Shown: positions 60,105 through 64,000 of the stretch, one piece after another | Position numbering within the stretch: the stretch's first letter is position 1 | Layout of the letters: every line of letters begins with the position of its first letter | Origin: an uncultured Bacteroidales bacterium | GTDB lineage: Bacteria > Bacteroidota > Bacteroidia > Bacteroidales > Paludibacteraceae | Direction: 5' to 3' | Assembly: GCA_946616535.1 (NCBI GenBank) | Contig: CAMOJA010000005.1 | Location: 1 to 64,000 of the forward strand | DNA length: 64,000 bases | Made by a program: the position numbers and the translations under genes | The notes under the pieces: generated by a model | The model's database searches: none | What the model saw: only the letters and a program-made list of their open reading frames with translations | What the model was told of the DNA's origin: nothing

Positions 60105-61919
60105 TTAGACGCGTCCGGCGCGTTTGCGCTCGAGTTCATCCAGAATGATCTTGCGGATTCGCATCGCGTGCGGCGTAACTTCTACGTACTCATCCTCTTT
60201 GATATACTCCAGCGCTTCCTCCAAACTCATGCGGATAGGTGGCGGTAATACAGCCTTGTCGTCCGCGCTCTTCGAACGCATGTTGGTCAACTTCTTGCTC
60301 TTGGTCACGTTGATCACGATATCGCCTTCCTTTGCGTTCTCGCCCACTACCTGTCCGGCATATACCTCTTCTTGCGGGTCGATGAAGAACTTACCGCGGT
60401 CCTGCAGCTTGTCCAGTGCATAAGCATAGGCTGTTCCGGCTTCCATCGCGATGAGCGAACCGTTCGTACGCTTCACGATCTCGCCTTTCCACGGCTGGTA
60501 CTCGAGGAATCGGTGCGCCATGATAGCCTCACCGGCCGATACGTTCATCACGTAAGTACGCATACCCATGATGCCGCGGCTCGGGATGATGAACTCCAGG
60601 TGTACGCGGTCGTTGACCATCTCCATCTTCGTCATCTCACCTTTGTGGGTGCTGACGAACTCGATGATCTTACCGCTGCATTCTTCCGGCGTGTTGACTG
60701 TCAGACTCTCTACCGGCTCGCATTTGACGCCGTTGATCTCTTTGATGATCACCTGCGGCTGACCTACCTGCAGTTCGTATCCTTCGCGACGCATGGTCTC
60801 GATGAGAACCGACAAGTGCAGCACGCCTCGACCATACACGCGCCATGACGATTCTTCTGCACCCTTCTCTACGCGCAACGCCAGGTTCTTCTCCAGCTCT
60901 TTGTTGAGACGGTCCTGGATGTGACGGCTGGTCACAAACTTACCGTCTTGACCGAAGAACGGACTGTCGTTGATGCAGAAAGTCATACTCATCGTCGGCT
61001 CGTCGATAGCAATCGGCTTCAGCGGTTCCGGGTTCTCGGCATCGCAAATTGTGTCGCCGATCTCAAATCCGTCAATACCGATGAGCGCACAGATATCGCC
61101 GTTCTTCACAAGGTCGGTCTTCACGTGACCCATACCGGAGAATGTATGCAGCTCTTTGATTTTGGTCTTCACCATTGAGCCGTCTTTCTTGGCGAGCGTT
61201 ACGGTCTGGCCGTCTTTCAACTCACCGCGATGCAGACGACCGATCGCGATACGGCCTACATAACTGTTGTAGTCCAGACTTGTAATCAACATCTGCGGCG
61301 TACCCGGATTCTCCTCCGGCGCCGGGATGTACTCGATGATCGCGTCCATCAGGTCGGTGAGATCCGTCTTCGGCTTACGCCAGTCGGTACTCATCCAGCC
61401 TTGTTTGGCACTACCGTACAGCGTCTGGAAATCCAACTGGTCATCCGTCGCATTGAGGTTACACATCAGGTCGAATACCTCTTCCTGCACCTCGTCCGGG
61501 CGGCAGTTCAGTTTATCCACTTTGTTGATTACTACGATAGGCTTCAGACCGATCTCCAAGGCTTTCTGCAGCACAAATCGTGTCTGCGGCATCGCGCCTT
61601 CGAAGGCATCTACCAGCAGCAGCACGCCGTCCGCCATGTTCAGCACGCGCTCCACTTCGCCGCCGAAGTCCGCGTGCCCCGGAGTGTCAATGATGTTAAT
61701 CTTCGTACCTTTGTATTCGATCGCCACGTTCTTGGCGAGAATCGTAATACCGCGTTCGCGCTCCAGGTCGTTGTTATCCAGAATCAACTCTTTCGGCTGA
61801 TCACTGAATGCTGATTGCTGACGGCTGATAACATTTGCCGTGTACAGCATCTTATCGACCAGTGTTGTTTTACCGTGGTCGACGTGCGCAATAATGGCTA
61901 TATTTCTAATATTTTGCAT
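60105..61919 (-). CDS. typA: translational GTPase TypA/BipA
   Basis: 604 aa from [19 protein letters not shown] (61919); the longer frame lies in the promoter region. GTPase domain with [21 protein letters not shown] and NKVDKL; EF-G-like domains III and V; and the BipA C-terminal domain ([20 protein letters not shown] onward). Assists 50S assembly and stress translation. Residues about 31-43 ([13 protein letters not shown]) exceed the usual loop before [14 protein letters not shown] and are coded by 7-base repeats at 61796-61830. Monocistronic from the promoter at 61976-62007. Confidence 0.95.
   Translation of the reverse strand: MQNIRNIAIIAHVDHGKTTLVDKMLYTANVISRQQSAFSDQPKELILDNNDLERERGITILAKNVAIEYKGTKINIIDTPGHADFGGEVERVLNMADGVLLLVDAFEGAMPQTRFVLQKALEIGLKPIVVINKVDKLNCRPDEVQEEVFDLMCNLNATDDQLDFQTLYGSAKQGWMSTDWRKPKTDLTDLMDAIIEYIPAPEENPGTPQMLITSLDYNSYVGRIAIGRLHRGELKDGQTVTLAKKDGSMVKTKIKELHTFSGMGHVKTDLVKNGDICALIGIDGFEIGDTICDAENPEPLKPIAIDEPTMSMTFCINDSPFFGQDGKFVTSRHIQDRLNKELEKNLALRVEKGAEESSWRVYGRGVLHLSVLIETMRREGYELQVGQPQVIIKEINGVKCEPVESLTVNTPEECSGKIIEFVSTHKGEMTKMEMVNDRVHLEFIIPSRGIMGMRTYVMNVSAGEAIMAHRFLEYQPWKGEIVKRTNGSLIAMEAGTAYAYALDKLQDRGKFFIDPQEEVYAGQVVGENAKEGDIVINVTKSKKLTNMRSKSADDKAVLPPPIRMSLEEALEYIKEDEYVEVTPHAMRIRKIILDELERKRAGRV
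61796..61830. repeat. 7-base periodic repeat inside typA
   Basis: GGCTGAT, CACTGAA, TGCTGAT, TGCTGAC, GGCTGAT: five 7-base units with a CTGA core, in frame in switch I of the GTPase. Confidence 0.8.
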
Positions 61920-61975
61920 AGGCTTGTATATATATGTCATGTACGCATATGCGCACATTCATGCAATTTAGCCGA

Positions 61976-62007
61976 CAAAAGTACTGCTTTTTTTCGATAT
62001 ACGCAAA
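61976..62007 (-). promoter_or_regulatory. typA promoter
   Basis: Minus: TTTGCGTATATC from 62007, 20-base spacer ending GCAG, TACTTTTG (61983-61976). The stretch 62008-62182 beyond it is AT-rich, gene-free, and has only a weak TTGACA/TGTCAA inverted repeat (about 62092-62138). Confidence 0.8.
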
Positions 62008-62182
62008 TTTTTGCCCCTAAAATCACAAAATTTCTTATTTTGAACCGTTTTTGGGATTAAGAGAACGCCTGTTAAGAAAAACCGAATATTTTGACATTTT
62101 ATTATAAAATCCGTAAAAAAAATAATATTTTGTCAACTGAAATCAACAATTTGTAGAATTTTAGCACTTTTTTGCGCAAATA

Positions 62183-62214
62183 TTTGGCAGATTCCTCAAA
62201 AGGCAGTAATTTTG
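62183..62214 (+). promoter_or_regulatory. promoter of the short secreted protein
   Basis: TTTG (62183-62186), 20-base spacer ending GCAG, TAATTTTG (62207-62214). Confidence 0.75.
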
Positions 62215-62215
62215 C

Positions 62216-62295
62216 ACCGTTTTTCGATGACGCCTGCTCTCAAGGTACGCGAAAACACGCGGGATGCCCACGCATTGGCGCGAACGAAAAACGGT
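62216..62295 (+). promoter_or_regulatory. structured 5' leader
   Basis: Starting at the predicted transcription start, ACCGTTTTTCG (62216-62226) pairs perfectly with CGAAAAACGGT (62285-62295); CGCC-TGC pairs with GCA-TT-GGCG inside; and a small CGCG/CGCG hairpin sits in the middle. About 80 bases close into one multi-stem structure 31 bases before the ATG. A regulatory leader is likely; no known riboswitch class is recognised. Confidence 0.55.
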
Positions 62296-62326
62296 ATTAG
62301 TCTTAATTATGGAAAGGAAACTAACT

Positions 62327-62620
62327 ATGAAAAAGTATTTGTATGAGGTTAGTTATCTAATGACTTTTTGCTGCCTGATGGCAGGGTACACATTTGCAAA
62401 CGCTGCAAAGAACAATGGAGATTTAACAGTACGCTTCCACGAAAATACACTGGTGGTAACGTCCACAGAGATGGAGGAGGCAAAGATCTATTCCAAACAG
62501 GGCAGATTGCTCCAGGAAGAACAAGGTAACTTCGCTGAATTTGAACTCGAGCCTGGCACATACAGGCTTTATGCAAAAGTTAACGGAGAAACGCTGACTC
62601 GCAGAATTGAGTTGCGTTAA
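62327..62620 (+). CDS. short secreted protein resembling a lone type IX sorting tail
   Basis: 97 aa from MKKYLYEVSY, with AAGGAAAC as a possible ribosome site; an ATG at 62309 is also in frame. Signal peptide (about 1-26, TFANA). The mature 70 residues (LTVRFHENTLVV, AKIYSKQGRLLQEE, LEPGTYRLYAKVNGETLTR) match the beta-sandwich of a type A C-terminal sorting domain, with no cargo domain before it. A strong terminator follows at 62657. Function unknown. Confidence 0.72.
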   Translation: MKKYLYEVSYLMTFCCLMAGYTFANAAKNNGDLTVRFHENTLVVTSTEMEEAKIYSKQGRLLQEEQGNFAEFELEPGTYRLYAKVNGETLTRRIELR

Positions 62621-62656
62621 GAAGGTTTTTTTATTTAGGGTACAGAAAAATCTTGG

Positions 62657-62687
62657 AGAAGGGCACATTAGTGCTCTTCTTTTTTTA
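62657..62687 (+). terminator. intrinsic terminator
   Basis: AGAAGGGCAC, loop ATTA, GTGCTCTTCT, then T7: a 10-bp stem with one G-T pair, after the short secreted gene. It overlaps the end of the convergent permease gene. Confidence 0.88.
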
Positions 62688-63761
62688 TTTGCTGGCTTGC
62701 CGATACAGCGGTATAGAAATAGCCAGGAAGACGAAGTTCGGCAGCCAAGCCGCCATAAACGGACTCATCACGTTGTTCACGCTGAAGGTCGTGCTCACGG
62801 TCGAGAAGAGGATATACGCAGCCGTCAGGATGATGCCTATACCTAAGTTTTTTCCCATGCCGCGTCGCATCCGTCGGCTGGACATCGTTACGCCCAGCAG
62901 CGTCATGATAAACGCGCCTACGGCCGAAGCCCAGCGTTTATGATACTCTACCTCGAAGGCCTTCACGTTACTGCTACCGCGCTGCTGTTGGCGCGCGATA
63001 TAATGCCGTAACTCCGGCGTGGTCATCTGCTTTGCCTGCTGCGCGGTGATGAATAGCTCATCCGGAATGATCGGCAGCGTGATGTCTTTTCTTGCCCCGC
63101 GTTCCAGCGTCTCGTGCATGCCCGTGAACTCGCGCTGGGTGTACGTGTCGAGGTGCCAGTTCTCCAGGCTGTCGTAGTAGATACGGTCGGCTGTGATACG
63201 CATCACGAGCGTCTTATCTTCGAATTTCTCGATCGAACAACGATAGCCGATTCCTGCGCGGCGCTGGAAGGACTCGATATGTAATATCGTACCCGGCTCC
63301 ACTTCCATTTGGATATTCCGCGCGTTCTCGGTCGTGAAATGCTCCAAGTACTGGTCCGTGAAATGCAGCATCCGCTCACTGCTCTTCGGGATCACCCAGC
63401 CGCCTAATATCACACTCAGCACAAAAAGCACGAAGGCGGAGAGGAAATAGGGTAGCATCAGGCGGTGATAACTCATTCCGGCGGCCTGCATGGCGATGAT
63501 CTCGGAGTTCCCGGCTAATTTACTGGTAAAGAAAATAACGGAGATGAAGATGAACAGCGAGCTGAACATATTCATGTAATACGGGATAAACGGCAGGTAG
63601 TAATCCAGCAGGATCTCGCGAAGGGGCACTTGGTTCTCAAAGAAGTCGTCCATCTTCTCTGTCAGGTCAAAGACGATAGCGATGGACAAAATGAGCACGA
63701 TCGAAAAGAAGAACGTGCCCAAAAACTTCTTTATGATATACCAATCTAACCGCTTCATCAA
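62685..63761 (-). CDS. LptF/LptG-family lipopolysaccharide transport permease
   Basis: 358 aa. YjgP/YjgQ family: MMKRLDWYIIKKFLGTFFFS with an N-terminal helix, MNMFSSLFIFISVIFFTSKLAGNSEIIAMQAAGMSYHRL (coupling helix region), a periplasmic beta-jellyroll (about 130-230) and the last three helices (WASAVGAFIMTLLGVTMSS). Forms the LptB2FG pump lifting LPS from the inner membrane. Which of the pair it is cannot be decided; Bacteroidota commonly carry such single genes dispersed. No neighbour lpt gene is in view. Confidence 0.9.
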   Translation of the reverse strand: MMKRLDWYIIKKFLGTFFFSIVLILSIAIVFDLTEKMDDFFENQVPLREILLDYYLPFIPYYMNMFSSLFIFISVIFFTSKLAGNSEIIAMQAAGMSYHRLMLPYFLSAFVLFVLSVILGGWVIPKSSERMLHFTDQYLEHFTTENARNIQMEVEPGTILHIESFQRRAGIGYRCSIEKFEDKTLVMRITADRIYYDSLENWHLDTYTQREFTGMHETLERGARKDITLPIIPDELFITAQQAKQMTTPELRHYIARQQQRGSSNVKAFEVEYHKRWASAVGAFIMTLLGVTMSSRRMRRGMGKNLGIGIILTAAYILFSTVSTTFSVNNVMSPFMAAWLPNFVFLAISIPLYRQASK

Positions 63762-63781
63762 TTTGTTTATAGTATATAAAA

Positions 63782-63907
63782 CTAAATAAAATCTTTTGAA
63801 TGCTTTTGCGCTTCGCTTTTATGTACTTTGCTGCTAATAACTCCTCGTGAGTAAACTCCCGGATAGTTCTTATCATCAAACTCCATACACTTCCGTGTCA
63901 AAATCAT
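63782..63907 (-). CDS. possible 41-aa small protein
   Basis: MILTRKCMEFDDKNYPGVYS to a basic, hydrophilic end (SEAQKHSKDFI); 20 bases upstream of the permease. Composition is protein-like, but no family is recognised and the promoter is unclear. A competing 70-aa frame (63667-63879) overlaps the permease by 95 bases and is less likely. 63908-64000 shows no supported feature. Confidence 0.3.
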   Translation of the reverse strand: MILTRKCMEFDDKNYPGVYSRGVISSKVHKSEAQKHSKDFI

Positions 63908-64000
63908 TCAAAAGCGATAAATAAAGATAAACAATGCGGTGTGTTTGTATAACTTGGATACACTATGCTGTGAATTTATTTTAATTTATCGTTGATTATT

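Noticed and set aside
63667..63879. 70-aa minus-strand frame at the right edge
   Set aside because: Overlaps the LptF/LptG gene by 95 bases; the 41-aa frame at 63782-63907 is more plausible, and even that is weak.

Overview
The window is chromosomal DNA from a member of the Bacteroidota, most likely an uncultured Bacteroidales. The evidence is the promoter type (TTTG, 20 bases, TAnnTTTG, found upstream of at least fifteen genes), weak or absent Shine-Dalgarno sequences, many lipoproteins and outer-membrane barrels, type IX secretion-like C-terminal tails, and Bacteroidota-typical families (DUF4491, DUF3127, DUF4290-like, DUF5686, DUF6242-like, imelysin, LolC/E-type permease). I found no rRNA, tRNA, CRISPR array, prophage or complete insertion sequence.

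Layout. 0-7 kb: a frameshifted helix-turn-helix gene, a lipoprotein, a hairpin-rich gap, then a minus-strand operon (porin, imelysin, di-haem oxidoreductase, ResB/CcsA-type haem assembly protein) facing a divergent hemerythrin-like/LuxR regulator. 8-17 kb: GH53 galactanase, RluA-type pseudouridine synthase, a receiver-less winged-helix regulator beside an OmpR-like three-repeat operator, MsrA, an acetyltransferase, flavodoxins, an alpha/beta hydrolase and a three-domain CMD-cupin-glutathione peroxidase fusion. 17-21 kb: an accessory patch with an AT-rich lipoprotein, a 105-base nested inverted repeat, a zeta-type toxin with a 51-aa partner, and gene fragments. 21-38 kb: housekeeping genes (prs, xerD, rbfA, rpmH, recO, pgk, 5-FTHF cyclo-ligase, polyprenyl synthetase, ddl). 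39-50 kb: a probable operon of a secreted protein, a 2266-aa surface protein with about 18 cysteine repeats, an outer-membrane barrel, xseA and a ComEA-like protein. 50-64 kb: comEC, rpe, a response regulator, asparaginase, pepD, ctp, dCMP deaminase, mpl, a trigger factor without its PPIase domain, typA, a short secreted tail protein behind a structured leader, and an LptF/LptG permease.

Main oddities: (1) short arrays with 7-base periodicity lie at many gene junctions and also inside reading frames, where they add extra residues to conserved enzymes; (2) an extended promoter consensus, and one promoter-operator of about 90 bases (AATAGA-N6-TCTATT) shared by a nuclease gene and ddl; (3) a repeated leader element of about 90-100 bases before two unrelated genes; (4) several fusions and domain losses. 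Starts were chosen by signal peptides, family N-termini and promoter position; several differ from the longest open frame.
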